Positions 1 through 8,793 of a DNA stretch of 36,611 nt are shown here, piece after piece. The DNA comes from Methylophaga lonarensis MPL. Its GTDB lineage: Bacteria > Pseudomonadota > Gammaproteobacteria > Nitrosococcales > Methylophagaceae. The stretch lies in the NCBI RefSeq assembly GCF_000349205.1, contig NZ_APHR01000019.1:1-36611 (forward strand), written 5' to 3'. The first letter of the stretch is position 1. Each line of letters begins with the position of its first letter. The notes under the pieces were generated by a model, which searched no databases, was not told the DNA's origin, and saw only the letters and a list, made by a program, of their open reading frames with translations. A program made the position numbers and the translations under genes.

Positions 1-218
1 TCGCGTGCCGAAACAGTGGTTGTTCCTTCCTGTTCGACAGCTACCGGCAGTGTTGCAATCATTTCAAGTTCCATGTCGGTACTGGTCATGGACAACTGCT
101 GGCCGTGAGCTCGGAGCAAGATATTGGACAAAATCGGCAAGGTGGCCCGGCGTTCAACAATGCTGCAAACCAACTGTAACGGACGGGCGATGATTTCTTG
201 GCTGACGGTGAATTGCAT
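1..218 (-). CDS. dnaN: DNA polymerase III sliding clamp, 5' part only
   Basis: This is the first 72 codons of the beta sliding clamp, the ring that tethers DNA polymerase III to its template. The gene runs off the left edge of the window. The N-terminus reads MQFTVSQEIIARPLQLV, followed by the typical RRATLPILSNILL and a TSTDMELEM segment, all characteristic of domain 1 of bacterial DnaN. It lies 15 nt downstream of the dnaA stop codon on the same strand, the usual dnaA-dnaN pairing, so it is probably co-transcribed with dnaA. The start was chosen from similarity to the E. coli N-terminus; the ribosome binding site (GAGAG upstream) is only moderate. Nothing unusual is visible in the part present. 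Confidence 0.93.
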   Translation of the reverse strand, partial: MQFTVSQEIIARPLQLVCSIVERRATLPILSNILLRAHGQQLSMTSTDMELEMIATLPVAVEQEGTTTVSAR

Positions 219-233
219 GGATTCGCTCTCAGT

Positions 234-1583
234 CTAACTGGATAGGGTTCTCAACAGGTTACGATAATCTTCTGCAACGCGATTGTCAGCTTCTCGTAAT
301 TCAGCAACCTTGCGGGTCGCGTGCAGAACCGTTGTGTGATCACGTCCACCAAAGGCTTCGCCAATTTCAGGCAGACTGTGACCGGTCAATTCCTTGGAGA
401 GTGCCATCGCGATTTGGCGCGGACGTGCGATGGATCGGGTGCGCTTTTTGGCGAGTAGATCCGAAACACGAATCTTGTAGTACTCGGCCACGGTTTTCTG
501 AATGCTCTCGAGTGTGACCAGCTTCTGGTGCAGTGCCAGCAGATCTTTCAGCGCTTCCTGTGCCATGTCGATCGACAAAGGCTGATTGGTAAAACGTGAA
601 AAAGCCAGTACACGTTGCAGTGCACCTTCGAGATCACGCACATTCGACTTGATACGCTTGGCAATAAAAAATGCCACATCATCAGGCATGTCGATCAGGT
701 TTTGCTGTGCTTTTTTGATCAGGATCGCAACACGGGTTTCCAGCTCTGGCGGCTCAATGGCAACCGTCAGCCCCCAGCCGAGTCGTGATTGCAGACGTTC
801 ATCAAGGTTTTCAACTTCCTTGGGGAAACGATCACAGGTCAGAATGATTTGCCGTTGGCCTTCCAGCAGGCTGTTGAAGGTGTAGAAAAATTCTTCCTGA
901 GAGCGCTCTTTCTTGGCAAAAAACTGAATATCGTCAATCAGCAAGGCATCGGCACTGCGATAGTGATTTTTGAACTGGTCAATTGCATTGTTGCGCAGCG
1001 CAGTAATCATGTCCTGTACAAAGCGCTCTGAGGACAGATAAATCACTCGGGCTTTGGGATTGTTTTGCCGGATTTTGTTGCCGACAGCCAGCATCAAGTG
1101 CGTTTTACCCAGTCCAGTGCCGCCATACAGGAACAAGGGATTGTAGCCAGTAGTGCCGGGCGCTTCGGCTACATGCAGCGAGGCGGCGCGAGCAATCTGA
1201 TTGGATTTGCCTTCGATATAATTATCGAAGGTAAACAAAGGGTTCATCGGGCTGCCGATAGCGGGTGCCGGTTCGTCAGTAATTTCCAGTTTTTTGACGG
1301 GTGTTTTAGCCGGTTTTTTGGGTTCGGCGGCAACGGTATCTTTGGTGCCAACTTCTATATCAACATGTGAAATCAGTCCCTGACTCAGGGCATGAACCAG
1401 TTGGTTGATTTGTTGTTCCAGTTGTTCCTGAACCCAGGCTTTGACGTAGGGATTTGGTGCCAGCAAACGTAGCCGATCTTCTGATTCAATGGCTTGCAGC
1501 GGCCGAAGCCAGGTGTTCAGCTGTTGTGCTGAGAGATCACCTTCGAGATGGGACAGGCATTTTTCCCAAAGGGGTGATGACAC
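234..1583 (-). CDS. dnaA: chromosomal replication initiator DnaA
   Basis: DnaA is the AAA+ ATPase that binds DnaA boxes at the origin and melts DNA to start replication. The protein has 449 residues. Domain I is residues 1 to about 80 and a short proline/lysine-rich linker runs to about 110. The AAA+ domain has Walker A GGTGLGKT at 154-161 and Walker B LLIDD at 214-218. The C-terminal DNA-binding domain carries the [10 protein letters not shown] signature. The start is GTG, as in E. coli dnaA, preceded by AAGGAG with 5 nt spacing. The N-terminus [17 protein letters not shown] matches family members. It is read divergently from rpmH and leads into dnaN. The linker is short but within family range. 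Confidence 0.97.
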   Translation of the reverse strand: MSSPLWEKCLSHLEGDLSAQQLNTWLRPLQAIESEDRLRLLAPNPYVKAWVQEQLEQQINQLVHALSQGLISHVDIEVGTKDTVAAEPKKPAKTPVKKLEITDEPAPAIGSPMNPLFTFDNYIEGKSNQIARAASLHVAEAPGTTGYNPLFLYGGTGLGKTHLMLAVGNKIRQNNPKARVIYLSSERFVQDMITALRNNAIDQFKNHYRSADALLIDDIQFFAKKERSQEEFFYTFNSLLEGQRQIILTCDRFPKEVENLDERLQSRLGWGLTVAIEPPELETRVAILIKKAQQNLIDMPDDVAFFIAKRIKSNVRDLEGALQRVLAFSRFTNQPLSIDMAQEALKDLLALHQKLVTLESIQKTVAEYYKIRVSDLLAKKRTRSIARPRQIAMALSKELTGHSLPEIGEAFGGRDHTTVLHATRKVAELREADNRVAEDYRNLLRTLSS

Positions 1584-1681
1584 AGCAACTCCTTGAATTT
1601 TTTATCAATAAACGCGGTTTGATGCAGGTGTTCGCTATGATCTAGCAATGGTTTGCACGACCATGACAGGGCTAATAAAGT

Positions 1682-1711
1682 TATCTTTTACCGAACCTTT
1701 TGGCAAGTCAA
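1682..1711 (-). promoter_or_regulatory. candidate dnaA promoter
   Basis: On the minus strand a -35-like TTGACT (1706-1711) and a weak -10-like AAGATA (1682-1687) are separated by 18 nt, about 100 nt upstream of the dnaA GTG start. The -35 match is good and the -10 poor, so this is tentative. The 268-nt dnaA-rpmH spacer (1584-1851) contains no sequence I would accept as a consensus DnaA box (TTWTNCACA). Confidence 0.35.
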
Positions 1712-1740
1712 AAGAATAATGTTGTAAAAGCTTTTCCGGT

Positions 1741-1770
1741 TTGACTTGAAAGCGCTAGGAACCTTATAAT
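1741..1770 (+). promoter_or_regulatory. sigma-70 promoter of rpmH operon
   Basis: TTGACT (1741-1746) and a perfect TATAAT (1765-1770) are spaced by 18 nt, 81 nt upstream of the rpmH start. This is the strongest promoter-like sequence in the window and fits high expression of a ribosomal protein gene heading the rpmH-rnpA-yidD-yidC cluster. Confidence 0.8.
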
Positions 1771-1851
1771 CCTATGCCTTTTGCCACGGTCGTTTTTGTA
1801 GCTATCAGCTTTACCAGCGGCAAAACCGTTATTTTTCCTGGAGTTGCTCAA

Positions 1852-1986
1852 ATGAAAAGAACTTTTCAGCCTAGTAATCTGAAGCGCAAGCGTACCCACG
1901 GTTTCCGCGCACGTATGAAAACTGTTGGTGGTCGTCGCGTTATCAACGCTCGCCGTGCCAAAGGCCGCGCTAAACTGACCGTCTGA
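1852..1986 (+). CDS. rpmH: 50S ribosomal protein L34
   Basis: This is a 44-residue, very basic protein beginning [19 protein letters not shown] and ending GRAKLTV. It matches bacterial L34 over its full length, including the [19 protein letters not shown] tract that binds 23S rRNA in the large subunit. The start is set by the family N-terminus and by GGAG at 1839-1842, 9 nt ahead of the ATG. The open frame continues upstream, but a longer start would not fit L34. It is the first gene of the plus-strand cluster and is followed 16 nt later by rnpA, the classic rpmH-rnpA arrangement. Confidence 0.97.
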   Translation: MKRTFQPSNLKRKRTHGFRARMKTVGGRRVINARRAKGRAKLTV

Positions 1987-2002
1987 TGTTCCTCTGAACA
2001 TC

Positions 2003-2371
2003 ATGAAGGACCATGACTTGGCAAAGTTTGGCCGAGCCATGAAAATGAATCGCCCGGGAGACTTTTCCCGGGTATTTCGTCAGGGCAAGCGCAACGGAGG
2101 CGGTGGACTGACGATATTGACGGTCGATAATCACGTGGGGCACCCACGGCTCGGTCTGGGTATTGCTAAAAAGCATATTCGCCTTGCTTGTCATCGTAAC
2201 CGTCTCAAACGAATAATTCGCGAGTCTTTCCGGCTCAATCAGTATGCATTTGCAAATATTGATATCGTCGTGTTGTCACGGCCCGATCTTAAGCAGCGTG
2301 ATTCAGCACAACTTTGGGCGACATTGGAGCAACATTGGTTAACCGTGGTGGCACAATGGCAAAAATCCTGA
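2003..2371 (+). CDS. rnpA: ribonuclease P protein component
   Basis: This is the protein subunit of RNase P, which works with the catalytic RNA to trim 5' leaders from precursor tRNAs. It has 122 residues, the usual length. The RNR signature that contacts the RNA lies at residues 65-77 ([13 protein letters not shown]), preceded by [11 protein letters not shown]. The ATG at 2003 lets [17 protein letters not shown] align with the E. coli N-terminal segment. An internal ATG at 2039 is possible, and neither start has a strong ribosome binding site, so translation may depend on coupling to rpmH. The 3' end overlaps yidD by 16 nt. Confidence 0.94.
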   Translation: MKDHDLAKFGRAMKMNRPGDFSRVFRQGKRNGGGGLTILTVDNHVGHPRLGLGIAKKHIRLACHRNRLKRIIRESFRLNQYAFANIDIVVLSRPDLKQRDSAQLWATLEQHWLTVVAQWQKS

Positions 2372-2592
2372 TCGCATTAGTTCGCGCATATCGTTTTCTT
2401 TTAAGCCCGTTTCTGGGCATGCATTGTCGTTTTCAGCCAAGTTGTTCGCAGTATATGATTGACGCCATTGAGCGTCATGGTGCCTTACGGGGTGTCTGGT
2501 TGGGCCTGCGTCGATTGTCACGTTGTCATCCCTGGCACGAAGGTGGCCTGGATCCTGTTCCTGAAATAAAGACCAAAAATCACAATGGATAA
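2356..2592 (+). CDS. yidD: membrane protein insertion efficiency factor YidD
   Basis: YidD is a 78-residue member of the small membrane-associated family that helps YidC insert inner-membrane proteins. The sequence shows the family signature: an amphipathic N-terminus ([15 protein letters not shown]), the cysteine-bearing [11 protein letters not shown] segment, then [20 protein letters not shown]. The start ATG at 2356 lies inside the end of rnpA (16-nt overlap). The stop overlaps the yidC start by 8 nt, which indicates translational coupling of the three genes. This overlapping order is standard for the family. Confidence 0.95.
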   Translation: MAKILIALVRAYRFLLSPFLGMHCRFQPSCSQYMIDAIERHGALRGVWLGLRRLSRCHPWHEGGLDPVPEIKTKNHNG

Positions 2593-4234
2593 CTACAGAA
2601 CTTTCTTCATCTTCGGTCTGCTGATCGTCTCCCTGTTGCTTTGGGAAGCCTGGCAGAATGACTATGTTCGGCCACAGCAACAAGCCGCTCAGCAAGCGGC
2701 AACGCAGGTGCAAGACGAGCCGGATATGACCGCTGACTTGCCGGATTTACCTGCTGCAAGCAGCTTTGACAGCGCCGCCGATATGCCCGCTTTGCCTGCG
2801 GGTGCTTCCGCAATATCCAGCTCTGAGCGAGTTCGCATTACCACAGACGTGATTGATGCCTATATCGATACACAGGGCGGAGATATTCGCAGTCTGGCCT
2901 TGCTGCAACACTATGAAGAAGCCGGTGCCACAGACAAGCCTGTTCAATTTCTCGATGATTCAAGCAATCTGTTTTTTGTAACACAGTCAGGACTGCGTTC
3001 TGATTCAAGCGCGCCGACTCATCATGACCGCTTCCGAGCTGAAGCTGACAGCTACACACTGCAAGATGGTCAAGACAGCATCAAAGTCCCTTTGCACTGG
3101 CAGTCTGAAGATGGCCTGCAAGTGGTCAAAACCTATACTTTCCATCGTGACAGTTATCTGGTCGATGTTGAGTATCAGGTAATCAATAACACCGGTGAGC
3201 GTTTTGCGGCTTACCCTTATGCACAACTCAACCGTACCCGGGCGGGCAGAGACACTTTCTTGCTGTACACCTATACCGGCCCGGTTTTCTCAAGCCCTGG
3301 CAAAGAATATGACAAGGTCACGTTTGATGATCTTGAGAAAAATCCGCTGCGTCGTTCAGCCGCCGCTGGCTGGGTAGCGATGTTGCAACATTATTTTGTC
3401 GCTGCCGTGATTCCCGATGAGAATGTCGACGAAATGGGGTTTTACGGTAATTCCGTCAATGACAATAATTTCATTGCCGGCATTCGTTTCCCGGCCATTG
3501 CCGCGCAAGCCGGTGACACTGCGCAAACCAGCTTCCAGCTATACCTGGGACCCAAAGAGTACCCAAGACTTCAGGCGGCAGCTGAAAATCTGGATCTGAC
3601 CGTCGATTTTGGCATGCTGACGATCATTTCCAAGCCGCTGTTTATTGTCATGGAGTGGTTCTACAAGCATACAGGCAATTGGGGCTGGTCGATTGTGTTG
3701 CTGACATTGCTGATCAAACTGGTGTTTTATCGCCTGTCTGCAGCCAGCTACCGTTCGATGGCGGCCATGCGTAAGCTGACACCCAAGCTTGCCAATCTGA
3801 AAGAGCGTTACGGTGACGACAAGCAGAAATTCAATCAGGCCATGATGGATCTGTACCGCACCGAGAAGATCAATCCACTCGGTGGCTGTTTACCGATTCT
3901 GGTACAGATGCCGGTGTTCCTGGCCTTTTACTGGGTATTGGTGGAAAGCATCGAGCTGCGCCACGCACCGTTTATTTTCTGGATTCAGGATCTGACGGCG
4001 ATTGATCCTTACTTTATCCTGCCAGTACTGTTTGGTCTGACCATGTGGTATCAGCAAAAACTCAACCCGATGCCTCAGGATCCGGCGCAGGCGATGATGA
4101 TGAAGATCTTCCCAATCGTCTTCACGATATTTTTTGCCTTCTTCCCATCAGGTTTGGTGCTGTACTGGCTGGTCAACAATATTTTGTCGATTGCCCAGCA
4201 ATGGCATATCACCCGCAAGATGGGTGCGCTGTAA
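2585..4234 (+). CDS. yidC: membrane protein insertase YidC
   Basis: This 549-residue insertase places inner-membrane proteins in the bilayer, alone or with SecYEG. The N-terminus holds the first transmembrane helix ([17 protein letters not shown]). It is followed by a large periplasmic domain (about 60-345) and the conserved YidC/Oxa1 core (about 350-545) with the ending [16 protein letters not shown]. The core contains [20 protein letters not shown], with the conserved arginine, and [17 protein letters not shown]. Length matches E. coli (548). It overlaps yidD by 8 nt and is followed after 15 nt by mnmE. Nothing is missing. Confidence 0.96.
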   Translation: MDNYRTFFIFGLLIVSLLLWEAWQNDYVRPQQQAAQQAATQVQDEPDMTADLPDLPAASSFDSAADMPALPAGASAISSSERVRITTDVIDAYIDTQGGDIRSLALLQHYEEAGATDKPVQFLDDSSNLFFVTQSGLRSDSSAPTHHDRFRAEADSYTLQDGQDSIKVPLHWQSEDGLQVVKTYTFHRDSYLVDVEYQVINNTGERFAAYPYAQLNRTRAGRDTFLLYTYTGPVFSSPGKEYDKVTFDDLEKNPLRRSAAAGWVAMLQHYFVAAVIPDENVDEMGFYGNSVNDNNFIAGIRFPAIAAQAGDTAQTSFQLYLGPKEYPRLQAAAENLDLTVDFGMLTIISKPLFIVMEWFYKHTGNWGWSIVLLTLLIKLVFYRLSAASYRSMAAMRKLTPKLANLKERYGDDKQKFNQAMMDLYRTEKINPLGGCLPILVQMPVFLAFYWVLVESIELRHAPFIFWIQDLTAIDPYFILPVLFGLTMWYQQKLNPMPQDPAQAMMMKIFPIVFTIFFAFFPSGLVLYWLVNNILSIAQQWHITRKMGAL

Positions 4235-4249
4235 ACAGTCAGTCTCGGC

Positions 4250-5605
4250 ATGAATGCCACGACTGAAACCATCGTTGCCATCGCCACGGCTCCCGGTCGT
4301 GGCGGTGTTGGTGTGGTGCGTTTGTCCGGCCCCAACAGTGCTGACATTGCCAGCCGGATTTGTGGCCCACTCGCCAAACCTCGTTTTGCCGCCTTCAAAC
4401 ACTTTCGCGCCGATGATGGTGAAATCATCGACAGCGGTATTGCCTTGTATTTTCCCGGACCGGCTTCATTCACCGGTGAAGATGTGGTTGAGCTGCAAGG
4501 CCATGGCAGTCCGCTGGTCATGGATCGACTGTGTCAGCGCGCTATCGAACTGGGTGCACGCATGGCCCGGCCCGGTGAGTTCTCTGAACGCGCTTTTCTC
4601 AATGGCAAGATGGATTTGGCGCAAGTCGAAGCCGTCGCTGATTTGATCGAGAGCTCCACTGAACAAGCCGCACGCAGCGCCATGCGCTCATTGCAGGGTG
4701 AATTCTCCAAACGCATCAATGATTTTCTTGAGTCACTGACTCATTTACGCATGTATGTCGAAGCCTCCATCGACTTTGCCGATGAGGAAATCGACTTTCT
4801 GGCCGAGGCCCAAGTGGATCAGCAATTGCTCGACTTGTTGCAGATTCTTGGTGGCATTCAGAACAGTGCCCAGCAAGGGCGTTTGCTGCGAGAAGGTATC
4901 AGTGTGGTGCTGGCCGGCCAGCCCAATGCCGGTAAATCCAGTCTGCATAATCAACTTGCTGGCCATGATGCTGCTATTGTCACCGATGTCGCTGGCACTA
5001 CCCGTGATGTATTGCGTGAACAAATCCATCTTGGTGGTCTGCCACTGCGTATTTCCGACACCGCAGGATTGCATGATGCGACAGATGATGTTGTTGAACT
5101 GGAAGGTATTCGTCGTACCCGACACGAGCTTGCTCAGGCCGACCATATTCTGCTGCTGATTGATGATGCGGCGGGCATGACCGAACAGGATCAGAAAATT
5201 CTCGATGATTTGCCCGACGATAAACCGCTGACGCTGATTCGCAATAAAATCGACAAAACCGGCCGGCAACCAGCGCTCGAAGTGGTTGATGGACAGAGCG
5301 TGATTTATCTGTCGGCCAAAAGTGGCGAGGGTATGGACTTACTCACTGCACATTTGCTGCAGGCCGTAGGCTTTCATCCAGAAGATGAAGGTGTGTTTAT
5401 CGCCCGGCGTCGACATCTGGATGCCTTGCAACGGGCCCGGCAGGCTATTGAAAATGGCTATCATTGTCTGGCCGGCATGGGCGCCGGCGAATTACTGGCC
5501 GAAGAACTGCGCCAGGCACAAAATGCACTGGGTGAGATTACCGGCACATTCACCAATGAAGATCTGCTGGATCGGATATTCTCGAGTTTTTGTATCGGGA
5601 AATAA
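4250..5605 (+). CDS. mnmE: tRNA modification GTPase MnmE
   Basis: MnmE works with MnmG to install the carboxymethylaminomethyl group on U34 of certain tRNAs. The 451-residue protein shows an N-terminal folate-binding domain (with RPGEFSERAFLNGKMDL), an inserted G domain and the C-terminal helical domain. G motifs are GQPNAGKS at 223-230, GTTRD at about 249-253, DTAG at 270-273 and NKID near 332-335. The C-terminus is FCIGK, with the conserved cysteine at 448. It follows yidC by 15 nt, the common gammaproteobacterial order. All diagnostic residues are present. Confidence 0.96.
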   Translation: MNATTETIVAIATAPGRGGVGVVRLSGPNSADIASRICGPLAKPRFAAFKHFRADDGEIIDSGIALYFPGPASFTGEDVVELQGHGSPLVMDRLCQRAIELGARMARPGEFSERAFLNGKMDLAQVEAVADLIESSTEQAARSAMRSLQGEFSKRINDFLESLTHLRMYVEASIDFADEEIDFLAEAQVDQQLLDLLQILGGIQNSAQQGRLLREGISVVLAGQPNAGKSSLHNQLAGHDAAIVTDVAGTTRDVLREQIHLGGLPLRISDTAGLHDATDDVVELEGIRRTRHELAQADHILLLIDDAAGMTEQDQKILDDLPDDKPLTLIRNKIDKTGRQPALEVVDGQSVIYLSAKSGEGMDLLTAHLLQAVGFHPEDEGVFIARRRHLDALQRARQAIENGYHCLAGMGAGELLAEELRQAQNALGEITGTFTNEDLLDRIFSSFCIGK

Positions 5606-5617
5606 CAGGAGACTGGC

Positions 5618-6031
5618 ATGAAGCACTTTAGCCTGTGGTGTTTGGTTTCATTGATAGTGTTTACTGGCAAGCTTGCTGCGGATGATCAGGCTTATTCGGG
5701 GCAAAATCTGTTACAAAGCGGTGTGGATGTGCTGGGTCAGCCGCTGGTTTATCCTGAGGGTACTCCACGCATTACCTCTGACATTATTACGTTGGCTCCA
5801 GGTGAAGCGGGCAAGCCGCATATTCATCAGATCCCGATGTTTGCCTATGTGTTGAGCGGCAGTATTTCTGTGGATTATGGTGAACATGGGGTGCGCACTT
5901 TCAATGCGGGAGAAGCTCTGCTGGAAGCGCAGAATGTCGTGCATTTTGGTTTTAATCCGGGGAGTGAGCCAGTGAGCTTGTTGGTGGTTTATATCGGCAG
6001 TGAAGATTTGCCTAACGCCTCATTGCCCTGA
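5618..6031 (+). CDS. periplasmic cupin-domain protein
   Basis: This is a 137-residue protein with a cleavable signal peptide (hydrophobic core at 4-16, likely cut after about residue 21) followed by a single cupin beta-barrel. Motif 1 gives H68-I-H70 but lacks the usual glutamate: the equivalent positions are P and M before FAYVLSG. Motif 2 has H109 and N113 (NVVHFGFNPG). Three metal-binding histidines are therefore possible, with an altered metal site. The substrate cannot be inferred. CAGGAG lies about 6 nt before the ATG, and the gene starts 12 nt after mnmE, so it may be co-transcribed. Its end overlaps the convergent diguanylate cyclase gene by 12 nt, with no terminator between them. Confidence 0.8.
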   Translation: MKHFSLWCLVSLIVFTGKLAADDQAYSGQNLLQSGVDVLGQPLVYPEGTPRITSDIITLAPGEAGKPHIHQIPMFAYVLSGSISVDYGEHGVRTFNAGEALLEAQNVVHFGFNPGSEPVSLLVVYIGSEDLPNASLP

Positions 6032-7354
6032 GTTTTTCTGCATAGCAGGTTGGCTCACGCCATTGCCTGCTTTGGCCAGATACATCGCTTCATCGGCTGA
6101 GCGAACCAGTTCCAGCGCTTGTTTACCATGCTCTGGATAAAAGGCCATTCCGACACTCACGGAAATTTGAGCCGGGATCTCCCTTAACTGGAACGGTACT
6201 GCTAAAGACTCTCTGATTTTGTTGGCGACCAGTTCTGCGGTATCAGGCAATGTCACGTTGGATAACAACACTACAAACTCATCGCCGCCAATTCGCCCCA
6301 CAACATCGGAAGTCCGAACACAGGTTTTGATTCGCATGGCGACTTGTTGCAGCAGCAGATCGCCTATGGCATGACCATAGTCGTCATTGATCGGTTTGAA
6401 TTTATCGAGATCGAGAAACAATACCGCAAGCCCCTGTTTGTCACGCTGGGCCTGCAAAATGGCTTGATGCAAGTGGTCAAAAAACAACGAACGATTGGCA
6501 AGTCCGGTCAGCGCGTCGTGATGAGCCATGTGCTGCATACGATCGAGTAGCTGTTTATGCTCACTGATGTCGCGGGCAATACCAATGTACGAGCACACTT
6601 CACCGTTGTCATCGAATAGCGGCGAGGCATTAGAACGATACCAGTACCAGTCACCATTTTTGTGACGAACCCGGTATTCAATGCCGCTTTGCTTCTTGCC
6701 GGTGCCAAACACCATCAACAGAAATGCATGACAATGCGCGATATCGTCGGGATGCACAAAATATTCAAACGATTTGCCAATCACATCCTCGGTTGGATGA
6801 CCGAGCATTTCGGTCCAGTTTGGTGACACGTAGGTCAATATGCCTTCACGTGACAGGTTGTAGATGATGTCGTTGGCGTTTTCGACAAAGGCACGGAATT
6901 TAGCCTCACTTTGCCGATAGGCAGTTTCATAAGCCTTGCGCTGCGTGATTTCATTGGCGTAGCCGGTCCAGACCATGCTGCCATCATCAAGTCGTATTGG
7001 TGTGTCATAACATTCCACCCAGATGGTTTTGCCATCAGGCAGAATCATTCGAAACTCGGCATGCCAATGCTGCATTGATTCAGCGCACTGCTCACTTTCT
7101 GCCATCACCCAGTCGAGATCTTCAGGGTGAATCATATCCAGAAGTGTATTGGCATCCGCCAATACATCACTGACAGAAGTTTGAAACAATTCTTCTGCAT
7201 GCTCACTGGCATAGGTGTATCGAAAATTTCCCTGCGGATCCTTCATCAGTTGATAGACAAAGCCGGGCAGATACACGGCTGTTGCACTGAAATGCTCAAT
7301 CATGCCTGCCAGTGCAGCAGGCACCGGTTGTGTTTCAAGGCTGACTACCGACAC
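6020..7354 (-). CDS. PAS-PAS-GGDEF diguanylate cyclase
   Basis: This 444-residue protein is predicted to make cyclic di-GMP from two GTP. Two PAS domains (about 25-140 and 150-268) precede a GGDEF domain (about 275-435). The catalytic motif GGDEF is intact at 356-360. The inhibitory site RTSD sits at 347-350, exactly five residues upstream, so product inhibition is expected. No transmembrane helix or signal peptide is apparent, so it should be a cytoplasmic sensor; the PAS ligand is unknown. The start is GTG at 7354 with GGAG 5 nt before it. It begins 63 nt downstream of the mgtE stop on the same strand and may be the last gene of that operon. Confidence 0.92.
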   Translation of the reverse strand: MSVVSLETQPVPAALAGMIEHFSATAVYLPGFVYQLMKDPQGNFRYTYASEHAEELFQTSVSDVLADANTLLDMIHPEDLDWVMAESEQCAESMQHWHAEFRMILPDGKTIWVECYDTPIRLDDGSMVWTGYANEITQRKAYETAYRQSEAKFRAFVENANDIIYNLSREGILTYVSPNWTEMLGHPTEDVIGKSFEYFVHPDDIAHCHAFLLMVFGTGKKQSGIEYRVRHKNGDWYWYRSNASPLFDDNGEVCSYIGIARDISEHKQLLDRMQHMAHHDALTGLANRSLFFDHLHQAILQAQRDKQGLAVLFLDLDKFKPINDDYGHAIGDLLLQQVAMRIKTCVRTSDVVGRIGGDEFVVLLSNVTLPDTAELVANKIRESLAVPFQLREIPAQISVSVGMAFYPEHGKQALELVRSADEAMYLAKAGNGVSQPAMQKNSGQ

Positions 7355-7417
7355 GGAATCTCCATTGTGCGCGTTCTAATTGTCTGATGTTATAACCATG
7401 GTTACATGCTATTCAAG

Positions 7418-8770
7418 TCAAATATTCGGCAAGCCCAGAATACTGGTCGCCATACCAAAGTAGATCAATACCCCTGTGGCATCGGCGATGGTGGTTACCA
7501 GTGGCGCACTCGCCGTTGCTGGGTCCCAGTTTAACCGGTGTAGCAGGAAGGGCAGCATTACGCCTATCAGACTGCCGACCAATACAATGGCAAGCATGCT
7601 CAGGGCCACCACCAGCATAATGTCTGGCCCGGCTCTGAGTGAGCCGACCAGGGCAATAGCCACAGCCATGGTCAGCCCCAATCCAAGCGAGACCAGCAAT
7701 TCTTTACCCAGCATGCGAAACCAGTCACTTCGGGTAACGTCACCGGTCGCAATACCACGAACCATCAGTGTGGCAGCCTGTGCGCCGGCATTACCACCGC
7801 TGGCGATCAACAGTGGCAGAAAGAACAACAAAGCGATGTAGGCCGAGATGGTGTCTTCAAAGTAAGCGATGCCAGCGCCGGAAAAAATATTGGCAAATAC
7901 CAGTAACACCAGCCAGTTAATGCGTTTGCGATACAACATGCCGACACTGGCATCTTTCAGGCCGCCTTCGATTTTGCCGACGGTAGCCGATTTGTGCATG
8001 GTTTCTGTGTCTTCCATTTCGACAACGTCCATCGCGTCATCGAAGGTTACAATGCCCACCAATACACCGGTTTCACTGACCACTGGGATGGCGATCAAGT
8101 CATAACGACTGATAATTCTGGCAGATTCCGCCTGAGGCATATCCGGTGTAAGGGTAATCAGATCGGTGACCATAATGTCTTCGATCCGTTCGTGTGGCGC
8201 GGCGGTGATTAAGTCTCTCAGTGACACCACACCTTGCAGGCGATAGTCATTATCAATCACATAAGCCTGGTAGATAGTTTCTTTTTCAGGTGCTGTCTGG
8301 CGAAGCCGACGTAATGCATGTTCTACAGTGCCACTGGCCGGAATCACCGCATAGTCGGAAGTCATCACCGAGCCAACGGTACCTTCCTCATAGCTGGACA
8401 GACGCAGTAAGTCATCACGATCATGTTTGGCCAGTCGGCGCATCAACGCGTCCTGAAGTTTGACATCCAGCAGTGCATACACGTCAGCACGTTCATCCGA
8501 AGACATATCGCGGAACAGTTTGGCCAACAAGCCAACTTCCATGTGGCTGGCGAGTACTTGCTGATTATTGGGGCGCAGATAACCGAACACTTCGGCCTGG
8601 ACTTCTGGGGACATTTTGTCCATCAGCGCCAGTGATTCATAAATCTCGAAATTTTCGTCGATGAAGCCCGCGATGTCGGCGGCGGGCATTTCCTCAAACA
8701 AGTCGATCAGTGCCTGCTCATCACCACTTTCAATGACTTCACTGATTTGTGCGTAGTTTTCCTGACTCAT
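7418..8770 (-). CDS. mgtE: magnesium transporter MgtE
   Basis: This 450-residue protein has the full MgtE architecture. An N-terminal helical Mg2+-sensing domain (about 1-125) and two CBS domains (about 130-190 and 195-255) are followed by a connecting helix and five C-terminal transmembrane helices (about 285-450). The pore region has GGNAGAQ at 325-331, and the last helix has the conserved DPATASAPLVTTIADATG. Known members are Mg2+-gated channels of the inner membrane. The start has GGAG 8 nt upstream. It follows the outer-membrane-like gene by 23 nt, and both probably share the promoter at 9755-9784. Confidence 0.95.
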   Translation of the reverse strand: MSQENYAQISEVIESGDEQALIDLFEEMPAADIAGFIDENFEIYESLALMDKMSPEVQAEVFGYLRPNNQQVLASHMEVGLLAKLFRDMSSDERADVYALLDVKLQDALMRRLAKHDRDDLLRLSSYEEGTVGSVMTSDYAVIPASGTVEHALRRLRQTAPEKETIYQAYVIDNDYRLQGVVSLRDLITAAPHERIEDIMVTDLITLTPDMPQAESARIISRYDLIAIPVVSETGVLVGIVTFDDAMDVVEMEDTETMHKSATVGKIEGGLKDASVGMLYRKRINWLVLLVFANIFSGAGIAYFEDTISAYIALLFFLPLLIASGGNAGAQAATLMVRGIATGDVTRSDWFRMLGKELLVSLGLGLTMAVAIALVGSLRAGPDIMLVVALSMLAIVLVGSLIGVMLPFLLHRLNWDPATASAPLVTTIADATGVLIYFGMATSILGLPNI

Positions 8771-8793
8771 GCATGGGTCTCCGGGAGGGCAGG

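Noticed and set aside
7393-7404. Palindrome TAACCATGGTTA between mgtE and the diguanylate cyclase gene
   Set aside because: Only 12 bp around a common CCATGG core with no flanking promoter; chance is likely.
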